This document shows, piece by piece, positions 18,791 to 27,241 of a stretch of 64,000 nucleotides of DNA. Each line of letters begins with the position of its first letter. The stretch's first letter is position 1. A program made the position numbers and the translations under genes. The stretch is from an uncultured Dorea sp. Lineage in GTDB: Bacteria > Bacillota > Clostridia > Lachnospirales > Lachnospiraceae. The stretch covers positions 310,001 to 374,000 of the forward strand of contig CAJTVU010000001.1 in NCBI GenBank assembly GCA_910580235.1, in the 5' to 3' direction. Below the pieces are notes generated by a model. That model was not told where the DNA came from and searched no databases. It saw only the letters and a list, made by a program, of their open reading frames with translations.

Positions 18791-19631
18791 CTGCCTTTAA
18801 TATTTCATCAAAGAATCGGCCGTCACGACGATATTTTCGGCAAATCTCACCTGCCATTGCAATGCCTTTAGAACGATTCTCTCCACTCTCTTGTTTCAGT
18901 CTGTCACGATCGCTTTCAGTAAGCTGCCGTTCGTCAAGAACTTCTATCTTTTTGCAGGCCTTTTCTGTTAAAGCCACGTATTGCTTGCCAAGCTTCAACG
19001 CCGAAAGGCTGTTAATAAGCGCAAGATCAGTAATCTCTCCATTGAAAAAGCGATCCAGGACGAAAAACATCCTATCGTTGGCAATATAGCCGATAATCAT
19101 GTCGCAGCCTTTGCTTAAATCTGCAAAGCGATTATAGATAGCTGTATGCTTTACAAACTCCATTTTGCCACGGTTATATGCAATTAGCAGCGCCCAGTCC
19201 AGCCCTGCCTCTACGTCAAGAATCCTAAGTCCTGACAGATCAACACTTAGTGTATATATTTTAGCATTAGGATAATTACAAATTAAAGTAAGCGGCTGCG
19301 TCCTGTCAGTCCCCATGTAGAACCCTTTTCCGAAATCACAGCGCTCCCGGCTCACAGGCACAATAGCGCCACGGATCCCCGACTTCGAACCATGATAAAG
19401 GACTACTGTTTCATTTGTACTAATAATATGGCTTCCTTCAAATCGGGAAAAATCAATCTTGCTATTAGCGCATAAATGTTTAATTGCATTTACTGCGATT
19501 TGTGATGGCTCACAATGCCCTTTCTCCCAACGGTTAACAGTAGCAAAGCTTACGCCTAATGCTTCAGCCAATTCGCTTTGGCTTAAATTCAGGCAGGAGC
19601 GGATTTCTTTTATAATTTCGGAACTTTTCAT
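18783..19631 (-). CDS. HTH-XRE / DUF3990 (ADP-ribosyltransferase-like) protein
   Basis: A 282-residue protein with an N-terminal XRE helix-turn-helix (about residues 4-55, LNLSQSELAEALGVSFATVNRWEKG) joined to a DUF3990-like domain (VVLYHGSKSGIRGAIVP, GKGFYMGTD, DVEAGLDWALLIAYNRG). DUF3990 resembles the ADP-ribosyltransferase fold, with YHGS and GFYMG as the NAD-binding strands. The HTH fusion suggests autoregulation of its own promoter. It is followed by an overlapping partner gene. This is a plausible toxin of a type II-like module, but NAD-dependent activity is inference from the motif pattern. Confidence 0.72.
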   Translation of the reverse strand: MKSSEIIKEIRSCLNLSQSELAEALGVSFATVNRWEKGHCEPSQIAVNAIKHLCANSKIDFSRFEGSHIISTNETVVLYHGSKSGIRGAIVPVSRERCDFGKGFYMGTDRTQPLTLICNYPNAKIYTLSVDLSGLRILDVEAGLDWALLIAYNRGKMEFVKHTAIYNRFADLSKGCDMIIGYIANDRMFFVLDRFFNGEITDLALINSLSALKLGKQYVALTEKACKKIEVLDERQLTESDRDRLKQESGENRSKGIAMAGEICRKYRRDGRFFDEILKAGE

Positions 19632-19733
19632 GGAAGCCTCCTCAATTTATAATATAACATTTGATTACCTTAATTATAACATATGAAATCACAAAATACA
19701 ATCCATCGCTTTACCCTCAGCGCACAAACATAT

Positions 19734-20186
19734 TCAAGAGTTTTTCTCCATAAGATAATTCGTTAGAGAAACCTCGCCCCTAACTGCTTGCTGCTCTCTG
19801 ACTGTCTTATATCCCCTGCTTTCAAAAAATGGCTTCGCTGTAATGGAAGCGCATGTTGTTATTCTATCTACATCCACCGCCCGCTCCAGCTCGTTGCAAA
19901 TAGCAGTGGCAATCCCCTTCCTCTGATAATCCGCATGGATAAACAGATGGTCAAGGTAGCCCGTCTCATCTATATCGCCAAAACCTACTATCTGTCCTTT
20001 TCCAACCGCTACAATGCTATAATGCTCCTGGAGCAGCTGGTTCCATCTCTTCAAATCCATCTGCCCTGTCGCCCATGCATCTAATTGCTCTTTCGTATAA
20101 TCTTTTGCATTTACTGTGTGGACTGTATTATAAAAAAACTCTGCCAGTTCTTTACAGTCTGACTCCTGATATTCTCTGATAAACAT
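19734..20186 (-). CDS. GNAT-family N-acetyltransferase
   Basis: A 150-residue GNAT acetyltransferase that transfers acetyl from acetyl-CoA to an unknown amine. It begins MFIREYQESDCKELAEFFYNTVH. The acetyl-CoA loop is visible as LDHLFIHADYQRKGIATAICNELE (Q/R-x-x-G-x-A), and the C-terminal part is PFFESRGYKTVREQQ. The ATG at 20184-20186 has TAGGAG upstream. A reading that extends to 20342 adds 52 residues translated from unrelated relic DNA (listed separately) and is rejected. A MITE-end-like sequence lies just after the stop (19714-19727). Confidence 0.85.
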   Translation of the reverse strand: MFIREYQESDCKELAEFFYNTVHTVNAKDYTKEQLDAWATGQMDLKRWNQLLQEHYSIVAVGKGQIVGFGDIDETGYLDHLFIHADYQRKGIATAICNELERAVDVDRITTCASITAKPFFESRGYKTVREQQAVRGEVSLTNYLMEKNS

Positions 20187-20199
20187 GCTTTCTCCTAAC

Positions 20200-20345
20200 G
20201 CTTTTAAATTTATCTCATGGAATGCTTTACCATCTGTTCTACATAATGCACCCATCAAAAACCTGTAAAGTAAATCCCCCCCATAAACTCCATGAGCAAT
20301 GATAACAGAACGGTGTTCTCTCCTCTCCCATATTCTTTGCATATG
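20200..20345 (-). pseudogene. Chimeric relic: ABC-ATPase head joined to CPBP-protease tail
   Basis: Between 20253 and 20310 the DNA matches the last codons of the CPBP gene at 27242-27300 (the VIIAHGV block and CPBP tail). Directly upstream, 20310-20345 matches the first codons of the ABC ATPase at about 22080-22110 (CKEYGRGENxV in frame). Two unrelated genes have therefore been fused with everything between them lost, leaving a recombination scar ahead of the GNAT gene. Confidence 0.7.
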
Positions 20346-20363
20346 TAACTTTCCATCTCATAG

Positions 20364-21465
20364 CCCCAAAAGGCTCCGCATCAGTTAGCAGAACTGCTGT
20401 TGTATACGGGAATTATATAAAGAGAATCAGAGATATTCTGTAGGCTTTGTAAAATAATTTACGATTTGTTTTCTATGAACATACCCTCAGTGTACAAGGG
20501 GACATACGGTCGGAAAAGAACCAATTTTTGTCCCTGCTGCGTTGCTTTCATTCCGCATACGTCCAGTATGCGTCAATCAAACGCCTTGCATGGGCAAAAA
20601 TTGATTTCTTTCCGACTCTTCGACCCTGACCATGATATTTGAGTGAGTTTCAAGGCAGACGATTGAAGCGTACTGGACGTACGCTGATTGAGGATAACGC
20701 AGAAAACCGCTTAAATATCATAGTTCAGGGCGTGTGTCCCCTTGTACACTGAGGGTAGATATCTTTTATAATAAAACATCCCAGGCAAAACAAATATAGC
20801 ATGTCCGTATATGCCGTACGATCATATTCTGTGAAATAATTACCCATAGCGTGTATCACGACAGGGACAAATAAGGTGTGGCTGCTGGCCAGAAAATAGA
20901 CGAATATACCGTTAAAAATAATCCCCCATCCAAGCAATCCGACCATATTCAGAAGCGTTTCCCTCCAATTACTTCCGTTTAGAACAGCAGGGACAATAGC
21001 ATGAACAATTCCGAACATACATCCTGTCAAAAAAAAGGAAAATATAACACCAGCCTTCCTTAATCTCTGATAGATATATCCCCGGAACACCACTTCTTCC
21101 GCGAAGGAGACAATTATAACATTGTATAAAAAAATGTAAAGCCCTCTAAGGGAAACATCCTGACATATAAAAAAGGAAAGAAGCAAAAACAAAGCCGCCA
21201 AAAGACAAATCTTTCTATTTTCTCTTTCAATACATAACGTACTTTTTATCGTTCCATAAAAAACAGTCAAAATAAGAAATGCGGGCAGACAAAGAAGAAG
21301 ATCCATCCCTACCCGTCTCCCAATAGTGTCGCCGGACACTTCTGCCAAAGGCACTATAAGATCATGATGAAAATAGTAACAACTGACGACCCAAATGCAC
21401 GTCATCCAGATGAGACAAACTAGAACAACCTCACCGACCAGAAAAAACTTATTTTCATACATCCT
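20364..21465. repeat. Long duplication, copy A (CPBP gene plus downstream flank)
   Basis: From the CCCCAAAAGGCTCCGC block at 20364 to the start of the CPBP gene, the sequence is almost identical to 35687-36508, apart from a 272-bp MITE insertion at 20484-20755 in this copy. Few substitutions separate the copies, implying recent duplication or gene conversion. Confidence 0.9.
20484..20755. mobile_element. MITE-like element, 272 bp, with TA target duplication
   Basis: The ends are inverted copies of CCCTCAGTGTACAAGGGG, extending to about 21 bp. TA dinucleotides at 20482-20483 and 20756-20757 flank the element. The duplicate locus near 35800 lacks the element and has a single TA at the same point, which proves insertion. 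Internal arms (around 20560-20600 and 20665-20700) are also partly self-complementary. There is no coding capacity. The TA duplication and terminal repeats suggest mobilisation by an IS630/Tc1-mariner-type or other TA-targeting transposase not present here. Confidence 0.9.
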
Positions 21466-21471
21466 TATCAC
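20725..21471 (-). CDS. CPBP-family intramembrane metalloprotease (copy A, 3' end altered by MITE)
   Basis: A 248-residue polytopic CPBP (Abi/CAAX protease) protein. Motif 1 is AEEVVFRGYIYQRLR, motif 2 GCMFGIVHAI and motif 3 VIHAMGNYF, giving the Glu/His catalytic set of the family. Such proteins process or protect against peptides, including bacteriocins, in many Gram-positives. The MITE replaced the native C-terminus (IYVHRKQIVNYFTKPTEYL in copy B) with PQCTRGHTP and supplies the stop codon. The ABC ATPase gene upstream overlaps by 4 bp if translation starts at the GTG at 21471; the ATG at 21462 is an alternative. Confidence 0.85.
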   Translation of the reverse strand: MIRMYENKFFLVGEVVLVCLIWMTCIWVVSCYYFHHDLIVPLAEVSGDTIGRRVGMDLLLCLPAFLILTVFYGTIKSTLCIERENRKICLLAALFLLLSFFICQDVSLRGLYIFLYNVIIVSFAEEVVFRGYIYQRLRKAGVIFSFFLTGCMFGIVHAIVPAVLNGSNWRETLLNMVGLLGWGIIFNGIFVYFLASSHTLFVPVVIHAMGNYFTEYDRTAYTDMLYLFCLGCFIIKDIYPQCTRGHTP

Positions 21472-22139
21472 ACTCTCTCCACTAGCTGCCCGTCTTCTAT
21501 ATGGAGCGCACGGGGGCAGACTGCGGCCACTTCCGGATCATGGGTCACGATCAGGATCGTCTGCTTATACTCCTCACATGCCTGCCTCAAGATCCGTATC
21601 ACCTCCTTGCTGGAGCTCTTGTCTAAGTTCCCTGTCGGCTCGTCTGCCAATATCAGCTTCGGCCTCGTCACCAATGCCCGCGCTATCGCGGCTCTCTGCT
21701 GCTGCCCTCCTGACAGCTGCGACGGAAGATGCCCGCTCCTTGTCGACAGCCCCAGCTTATCGATCAGCTCATCGGCGAACGGGGACTCTCCCTGCCCGTC
21801 CAGAAGCAGAGGGAGCAAGATATTCTCCCGGACATTTAAGATCGGTATCAGGTTGAAGAACTGATAGATGATCCCAATGTTCGTCCTTAGGAAATCCGTC
21901 CGGTCACGGTCGTTCATCCCATAGATATCTCTCCCATTTATAAGTACTTTCCCACTGGACGGCACATCGATGCCTCCCATCAGGTTCATCAGGGTAGATT
22001 TCCCCGAGCCCGATGCCCCGACCACTGCGATCATCTCTCCTGGCTGGATCGTAAAGCTTACATGGGACAATGCATGCACGATGTTCTCTCCTCTCCCATA
22101 CTCTTTGCAAAGGTCAGCCACCTCTATCATACCGTTCAT
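21468..22139 (-). CDS. MacB/LolD-type ABC transporter ATPase
   Basis: A 223-residue ATPase that powers a FtsX-type permease. It has Walker A GASGSGKST, Q-loop YQFFNLIP, signature LSGGQQQRAAIARALV, Walker B LILADEPTGNLD and H-loop VTHDPEVA. The ATG at 22139 has GGAGGA just upstream and follows the permease gene by about 10 bp, forming one unit with it. Relatives export peptides or confer resistance to antimicrobial peptides. The reading from 22163 would extend into the permease gene. Confidence 0.9.
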   Translation of the reverse strand: MNGMIEVADLCKEYGRGENIVHALSHVSFTIQPGEMIAVVGASGSGKSTLMNLMGGIDVPSSGKVLINGRDIYGMNDRDRTDFLRTNIGIIYQFFNLIPILNVRENILLPLLLDGQGESPFADELIDKLGLSTRSGHLPSQLSGGQQQRAAIARALVTRPKLILADEPTGNLDKSSSKEVIRILRQACEEYKQTILIVTHDPEVAAVCPRALHIEDGQLVERV

Positions 22140-22149
22140 CAGATCCTCC

Positions 22150-24603
22150 TTACAAGCTCTCATTCTTTATCGCTTCAATGATATTCAGACGCCCCACTTT
22201 CCGCACCGCATACAGCGACAGCGCCACTATCCCCACGCACAATGCTACTATCTCCAGGATCAGGAAGGCAAATGGGTACTCCGTCCTGGCGGCAATGCTC
22301 TTGTTATACTCATAATACTGAAAGAATGCGAGATAATTTGCGAACAGGATCCCGGCTACAAGCCCGATCACGCACTGGATCAGGAGCTCTGTGGCCATCA
22401 TCTTCTTCAGCACGCCCCAGCGCATACCGACAGACCGGTATACCGAGAACTCCCTCTTCCTAAGCACAAGGCTCGTCAGGATATAGTTTATCAACGCAGA
22501 TAGTGTAAATGCGCTGAATAGGAGGATGGACAATATAACAGCCGACTTCTTCACATATTCTACCGGCTCCCATTTGTACTCTGCCCTTATCCTCTCTATG
22601 CTGTTATACTCCCATGTGCCGCTCTCGCACTTTTCTGTGTAGCTGCCCGCTCCCCGATAAGGGTATAGACTATATCCTGTAAGGATCCTTTGCACTTCCT
22701 GTCCCAGCTGCCCATCTCTTAATCTGTCCTCCTTTTTGATATAAATATGTCTCATAGATCCCAATGAATATAGCCTATTCCCTACCCTCTTACCTGGCGG
22801 TTCAGGCTCACGTGCATAGATCAGCTCCTCCTTCTCCAGCAATCTCTGGAAGGCCGAGTCCGGGACATAGATCTTTATGCAGTCGTCCGCCCATTGGACA
22901 TAAGTATTCACATGGTTCTCAATCTCCTCAGTCCTGGCCGGCACAGTCGGTATCTCCTCTGTCGCGCACAGCGCGTCTAGCGACAACGTCTCCAACCCCG
23001 CATGAAAAGAAGCTAGCCGAGGATCCACATCCACATGTCTCCCAAAAATCACCTCCGTCTTCCTGTCTGTCGGAAGCTCCAGTACCCTCCCATATCGGGA
23101 TTCCTCTCCTTCGCTCCCGATAGGGATATAGTCATTGAATATAGCCGGGAGCTCTGCCCGTCTTATCTCTTCCTTGGAGACCCCTACTCTACTTGCATAC
23201 TCTTGAAAGATCTCCTCTTCCAGCCCGATGATCGTCGCATAAAACCCGTAGTACTTCCCTTCCAGTTCAGGCAGATGCTCTGGAAGGATCGGGTTGCTTA
23301 TCCCTATCCCATAAGTTCGGAATACATCCAGCCCCTCTTTGATATATTCGTCTTTCATGAATATCCCATTCAGATTTAATTGCCGTATATGGCTGACATG
23401 CTCTACCCCTTCTATGCTTTGTATATCTTCACATATCTGCTCTATATCATCCGGCCCTTCCGTATAGATATTGACCCATGCATCTGCATGCTCCCAGCCC
23501 CTCTCGTCCCGCAGGGCATAATCCCCGGATCGGATCTTGCTGTACACATACCCGTTCAGCGTCAGTGTCGGAAGCATCATGACCAGGAACAGTATCATCA
23601 ATGTCCTCTTCCTGTGGTAACGAAGGTTCCGGATCGCCAGGTTCGTCTCCGGCTTCAGCCATCGATAATACTTACAGATCTCTTCCCTGTCCTGCTCCGT
23701 CTCATCGAATGCGCTCATAAGCTCCCGGACAGTCATCTCCCCCGCCTTGACCGCCGGACGGATGCAGGAGAGCAACACCATAAAGAAGCCAAGAGCCAGA
23801 AGCCCCAGGATAGCCCAAAGGCTTATCGGAAGAGGAATAGCCTCCTCTACCTTCATCAGTCCCTGTATTCTTTCACCCCAGACCAGCACGATAGCCCCGT
23901 CTATACATATACCGGTCAAAAGCCCCGCCGGGACAGCCGCCGCGCCGATCAGGAGCCCTTCTCCCAAGATGAACCATCTCTTCTGCGCCCTGCTCGCCCT
24001 CTGCCCCGCCAGAAGCCCTAGATACTTCCTCTTCTCCAGATAGGACACTTCAAAAGCGTTATAGATAAAGATGGCGCATATGGCCATGCTGAACACAAGG
24101 ATCAGCACCAAGATCCATTGGATAGGAAGGTCATTGCTCACCCGCACGCCATAGAACTCCACCAGCTGCGTGTGGTAGACAATGTCGTAATCCGTTGGGC
24201 TGCTGTCTGGCCGAGTACCTTTTTGCTGTCCCATCTCCGTAAGCGTCCTCATACCGATCTTCTTAGCAGTACGCTCTACTTTTCCATAGAACCCTCCGCC
24301 TGCTTTTTCATACTCTACCGTCGCATCGAAGCTCCCATCGTCTGCCTCTTCCCACTGTACGCTCTTTACGTCCTCCTGCTGGCCCAGCAGCTCGCACTGC
24401 CCTCGTGTAAGCCCTCTGAATATCGCATGCCAAGATCCATTCTCTTCTATCTCGGCCATCCTGGCCACGTCATATGCCCATGAGAAGCCAAATCCCATGG
24501 CCGTCAGGACCGTCATGGCGATCCAGATGCTTATCCCGGTCATGACCGCCTTTCTTCTATTGTGCTGGAAATACCTTCTGATCAGAAGCCAGATCGCTTT
24601 CAT
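22150..24603 (-). CDS. FtsX-like ABC transporter permease
   Basis: An 817-residue permease with an N-terminal helix, a long extracellular domain, a first FtsX triple-helix core (around residues 165-290, SYLEKRKYLGLLAGQRASRAQK) and a second core at the C-terminus ending LNIIEAIKNESL. This two-core layout is typical of antimicrobial-peptide-sensing or exporting MacB-like transporters in Firmicutes. It starts at an ATG preceded by GGGAGG inside the tail of a relic ATPase. It is the first intact gene downstream of operator site 1. Confidence 0.88.
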   Translation of the reverse strand: MKAIWLLIRRYFQHNRRKAVMTGISIWIAMTVLTAMGFGFSWAYDVARMAEIEENGSWHAIFRGLTRGQCELLGQQEDVKSVQWEEADDGSFDATVEYEKAGGGFYGKVERTAKKIGMRTLTEMGQQKGTRPDSSPTDYDIVYHTQLVEFYGVRVSNDLPIQWILVLILVFSMAICAIFIYNAFEVSYLEKRKYLGLLAGQRASRAQKRWFILGEGLLIGAAAVPAGLLTGICIDGAIVLVWGERIQGLMKVEEAIPLPISLWAILGLLALGFFMVLLSCIRPAVKAGEMTVRELMSAFDETEQDREEICKYYRWLKPETNLAIRNLRYHRKRTLMILFLVMMLPTLTLNGYVYSKIRSGDYALRDERGWEHADAWVNIYTEGPDDIEQICEDIQSIEGVEHVSHIRQLNLNGIFMKDEYIKEGLDVFRTYGIGISNPILPEHLPELEGKYYGFYATIIGLEEEIFQEYASRVGVSKEEIRRAELPAIFNDYIPIGSEGEESRYGRVLELPTDRKTEVIFGRHVDVDPRLASFHAGLETLSLDALCATEEIPTVPARTEEIENHVNTYVQWADDCIKIYVPDSAFQRLLEKEELIYAREPEPPGKRVGNRLYSLGSMRHIYIKKEDRLRDGQLGQEVQRILTGYSLYPYRGAGSYTEKCESGTWEYNSIERIRAEYKWEPVEYVKKSAVILSILLFSAFTLSALINYILTSLVLRKREFSVYRSVGMRWGVLKKMMATELLIQCVIGLVAGILFANYLAFFQYYEYNKSIAARTEYPFAFLILEIVALCVGIVALSLYAVRKVGRLNIIEAIKNESL

Positions 24604-24790
24604 AGAGCCTCCCTTCCCTCATCTCATATATTCTGTCGCAAAAGCTGATTGGGTTCTCTGTGGCTACCCTCAGTGCACAAGAGGACATACGGTCGGAATA
24701 CTTGCAGATCGTGCCCAGACAGGCTGCTCCACAATCGCTCGTATCATTCTGCATCATCCCTCTTAATCTCATTCTGACCCCAAATAGCAA
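24557..24790 (-). pseudogene. Chimeric remnant: C39 peptidase start fused to an ABC-ATPase tail
   Basis: The 77-codon frame begins RGMMQNDTSDCGAACLGTICKY, the catalytic-cysteine start of the C39 peptidase domain of peptidase-containing bacteriocin exporters. After residue 31 it turns into a MITE-end-derived stretch (24667-24698) and then SFCDRIYEMREGRLYE, the end of an ABC ATPase. A normal exporter is about 700 residues, so nearly all of it is missing. The remnant shows that a double-glycine-leader exporter once occupied this place. Confidence 0.75.
24667..24698. repeat. Solitary MITE end
   Basis: CCCTCAGTGCACAAGAGG and the following bases to GGTCGGAA match the left end of the full MITE (20484 on) with few changes. 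TA precedes it at 24665-24666. The right end is missing, and the element lies exactly at the junction of the C39/ABC deletion. Confidence 0.75.
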
Positions 24791-24970
24791 AAGGCTGCTG
24801 TAGCAAATGACATGCGGAATATCTTATTTTACACAATAATCCTTTCCCTCAATGTACAGCAACCTTCTCCTTAATTTTCACATAATACACATAGACTTCT
24901 AATTGCAGAGCCTAATTGAATGCGTCGGAACATGCCGATTCTTAATTTGATGTAAACTGTATCATAAAAA

Positions 24971-25020
24971 ACTACAAAATTCAACATTGTTATAAAAATT
25001 ATGCAATCTTATGTAAAAAC
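24971..25020 (-). promoter_or_regulatory. LytTR-like operator/promoter, site 1
   Basis: On the + strand, ATAAAAAT at 24992-24999 and GTAAAAAC at 25013-25020 are 21 bp apart, forming direct repeats on the same face of the helix. On the minus strand they read GTTTTTAC and ATTTTTAT, followed by a conserved AATTTTGTAG and a TATGAT -10-like hexamer. It lies upstream (minus strand) of the C39/ABC remnant and FtsX-type transporter genes. Between 24791 and 24970 I see no gene. Confidence 0.65.
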
Positions 25021-25054
25021 TTTTTTCGACCACTATTGTGCCTTTTCTAAACAA

Positions 25055-25115
25055 CTAAAATGGCGGCCATAAAACGCTCTTTATATCCACCACAACATTT
25101 TGTACTTTGCGCTTA
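25055..25115 (-). terminator. Conserved hairpin after the small secreted-protein gene (copy 1)
   Basis: GGCGGCCATAAA at about 25062 is followed by a TTTATA arm and, in the two sister copies (30217-30246 and 39299-39328), by a perfectly matching GCCGCC. In this copy the second arm has decayed (TCCACC). It lies between the end of the 25122 gene and operator site 1, so it probably ends transcription of the former. It lacks a strong T-run. Confidence 0.4.
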
Positions 25116-25121
25116 CAAGTA

Positions 25122-25595
25122 TTACTTGCCATTTTTATCTGAATAATAACTAACCATACCTAATATAATACTTGCAATCGCACATAAGAATATAAATTTA
25201 TACGTATATCTCCCTCCAAATCCCATATAATAATCATCGAACCCAAACGCTACAATTGCTCCTGTTGTCCCTCCTGTAAAGACTAATCCGCTCAGAGCTG
25301 CTCTATACGTCCATCTATTTGCTCTATACTGCGATTTCGTCAAGCCTAGTCTCACTTCGCATTGTCTCGCTGCATAACGCCCCGCCTGATAAGTGGCTCC
25401 CATTAGCCCGACCGCGCCAACTACTATCCCAGTAACCGCAGCCGTTGTAGTAACGCTCCAAACTTGCGGCTTACTTAGCTCTTCCTCAATAAGCCTGTCT
25501 AATCTATCAGATGCCTGTGCATGCATTGACACCATCATAAGCATAGTCCCTACAAGAATCAGAGCTGTAAATCCTTTTAATAATTTTTTTGCCAT
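25122..25595 (-). CDS. Small exported membrane protein of unknown function (intact copy)
   Basis: A 157-residue protein that I do not recognise. A signal-peptide-like N-terminus (KKLLKGFTALILVGTMLMMV) ends near MHAQASD. There are then three further hydrophobic stretches (VTGIVVGAVGLMGATYQAG, SGLVFTGGTTGAIVAF, FIFLCAIASIILGMV) and a hydrophilic YYSDKNGK tail. A second, nearly identical copy is fused to a protease at 39359, and two 3' fragments occur at 35521 and 48075. Each copy or fragment lies just upstream of an agr-like operator block. Secretion and association with ABC/CPBP cassettes suggest an immunity or sensing accessory, but that is speculative. Confidence 0.7.
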   Translation of the reverse strand: MAKKLLKGFTALILVGTMLMMVSMHAQASDRLDRLIEEELSKPQVWSVTTTAAVTGIVVGAVGLMGATYQAGRYAARQCEVRLGLTKSQYRANRWTYRAALSGLVFTGGTTGAIVAFGFDDYYMGFGGRYTYKFIFLCAIASIILGMVSYYSDKNGK

Positions 25596-25642
25596 AATTG
25601 TTCCTTAACCCTTACCTTTTACCAGATAGTTCACGTATCTTA

Positions 25643-26266
25643 TCATGCATCAAACATCCCCCTATTATCAATGCCTAATTTTAATAATATATACCAATTC
25701 AGCCCAATCGCCACGCATAACGCTCCCAGCCAGATTATAAAGAGATTATTATCAAAAAAGTCCATAAGCTCATCGCCGGATTTAAACAACACCAGCATAA
25801 GCCCCAGCAAAATATATGGCGTAAATTGTGTCTTTGAATAATCATATCTATAATTCAAAAAAATGTATACAGTATTATAAATAATAAGGAAAATGCATAT
25901 AGCCAACATAAGCGGCAGATCAGAATAAAACGCACGGCTCTTCATTATAGCGATGATCCATCCGCCTGTATTCGCAATCAATATGCCGACCACAATACAA
26001 ATATAAGACATTATATTTTTCTCAAAAATGATATCTGTTCTGGAAACTGGCAAAGATAATAAGAACTGTCTTGTAGATGTGCTGTCTTCCATATAGCACA
26101 TCTTCCCAACAACAAAACTAAAGAGCAAAGACGGGCACATCATAAGCGCGACCGGGTAATACCTGTGGCCGTCTATACTTATAGCCGCAAAAAATACTGC
26201 TGCCAAAATGCCATATATAACATTCCTTTTATTTAAAAGCACATATTTAAACAGAAGATTTTTCAT
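25643..26266 (-). CDS. ABC-2-type permease (YtrC-like)
   Basis: A 207-residue membrane protein with about six transmembrane helices and the ABC2_membrane_5-type features CYMEDSTSTRQFLLSLPVSRTDIIFEKN. The start MKNLLFKYVLL at 26266 is preferred over the longer reading, and it overlaps the ATPase gene by about 20 bp. It pairs with the ATPase immediately upstream in a two-gene exporter related to the bacterial YtrBC/Bcr group. Confidence 0.85.
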   Translation of the reverse strand: MKNLLFKYVLLNKRNVIYGILAAVFFAAISIDGHRYYPVALMMCPSLLFSFVVGKMCYMEDSTSTRQFLLSLPVSRTDIIFEKNIMSYICIVVGILIANTGGWIIAIMKSRAFYSDLPLMLAICIFLIIYNTVYIFLNYRYDYSKTQFTPYILLGLMLVLFKSGDELMDFFDNNLFIIWLGALCVAIGLNWYILLKLGIDNRGMFDA

Positions 26267-26987
26267 ATGTACCCCTTCCAACAATCAGGTTCTCTAAGTG
26301 CACATCTATCGGGATCCTGTTATCTACAAATTTTTCAATTTTACATTTATCCAACAGTTTTCCTCTGTATAGGAACAATAGCTCTTCTGCTATTTTCTCC
26401 ATATCTTCAGTAATATGTGATGAGAACAAGATCCCTGCGCCCTCTGTCTTGGCATACTGTTTCAATAACGCTAAGATCTCGTTTCTTACTAATGGATCTA
26501 GGCCGGAGGTGGGCTCATCCATAAGCAGCAGCTCGGGCCTGTGAGCCAACGCCAGGCATAATGAGAATTTTGTCTTCATGCCTTTTGATAATTCCGACAT
26601 TTTATATCCTTCTAAAAGTTCGAATCTTTCCATTAATGATCTATAATGCTTTTCGTCCCATGTACTGTAAAATAATTGATAGAATTGCTTTATCTCCTTT
26701 AACCGACACTTCTCGAAAAAATCCACATTCTCTCCAACATACCCTACTCTTTCCTTAAGGGATTTCCCGTCCTTTGAATGCATCTTTTCCTTTCTCAGAA
26801 AAATAGCCCCTTCATCCAATCCGATAATCCCTAAAATAAGCTTTAAAACCGTACTTTTTCCCGCGCCGTTCGGCCCTATTAAGCCGACAATCTCTCCGGC
26901 CTTTATTTCAAAACTCACATAATCTAAAAAGAAATCATGATACCGTTTGCATATATCCTGTACTGTCAGTATCTCTTCTCTGCCCAT
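26247..26987 (-). CDS. ABC transporter ATPase (YtrB-like)
   Basis: A 246-residue ATPase with Walker A GPNGAGKST, signature LSKGMKTKFSLCLALAHRP, Walker B LLLMDEPTSGLD and H-loop FSSHITED. The signature (LSKGM) and the DEPTSGLDP block place it with YtrB/BcrA-like exporters rather than importers. It is coupled to the permease gene downstream. It probably exports or confers resistance to a membrane-active peptide or antibiotic. Confidence 0.9.
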   Translation of the reverse strand: MGREEILTVQDICKRYHDFFLDYVSFEIKAGEIVGLIGPNGAGKSTVLKLILGIIGLDEGAIFLRKEKMHSKDGKSLKERVGYVGENVDFFEKCRLKEIKQFYQLFYSTWDEKHYRSLMERFELLEGYKMSELSKGMKTKFSLCLALAHRPELLLMDEPTSGLDPLVRNEILALLKQYAKTEGAGILFSSHITEDMEKIAEELLFLYRGKLLDKCKIEKFVDNRIPIDVHLENLIVGRGTYEKSSV

Positions 26988-26992
26988 ACTTC

Positions 26993-27169
26993 TCAGCCCT
27001 TCCTCTTAAATGTATTCCGAATTCCTATTGCAATGGAAAACAATAAAATCACGAACGTCTGCGCCGTTATCTGTTCAGAATTTGATTTATCCAGAAAAAA
27101 CGGCAGGACAATAATAATCGAGAACAATACAACAAAGCTTTTAACAATATCTAATATGACTTTTCCCAT
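26993..27169 (-). CDS. Small two-helix membrane protein
   Basis: A 58-residue protein starting MGKVILDIVKSFVVLF (27169), with two hydrophobic segments separated by FLDKSNSEQITAQ and a basic RNTFKRKG end. It is 5 bp upstream of the YtrB-like ATPase and so belongs to the same transcription unit. The function is unknown. It may be a small subunit of the exporter. Confidence 0.55.
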   Translation of the reverse strand: MGKVILDIVKSFVVLFSIIIVLPFFLDKSNSEQITAQTFVILLFSIAIGIRNTFKRKG

Positions 27170-27241
27170 ATGTACACTTCCCGCCTCAAGATCCGTATCA
27201 CTTTTTTGCCACACTCAAACCTCTTCTACATAATACCCCCA

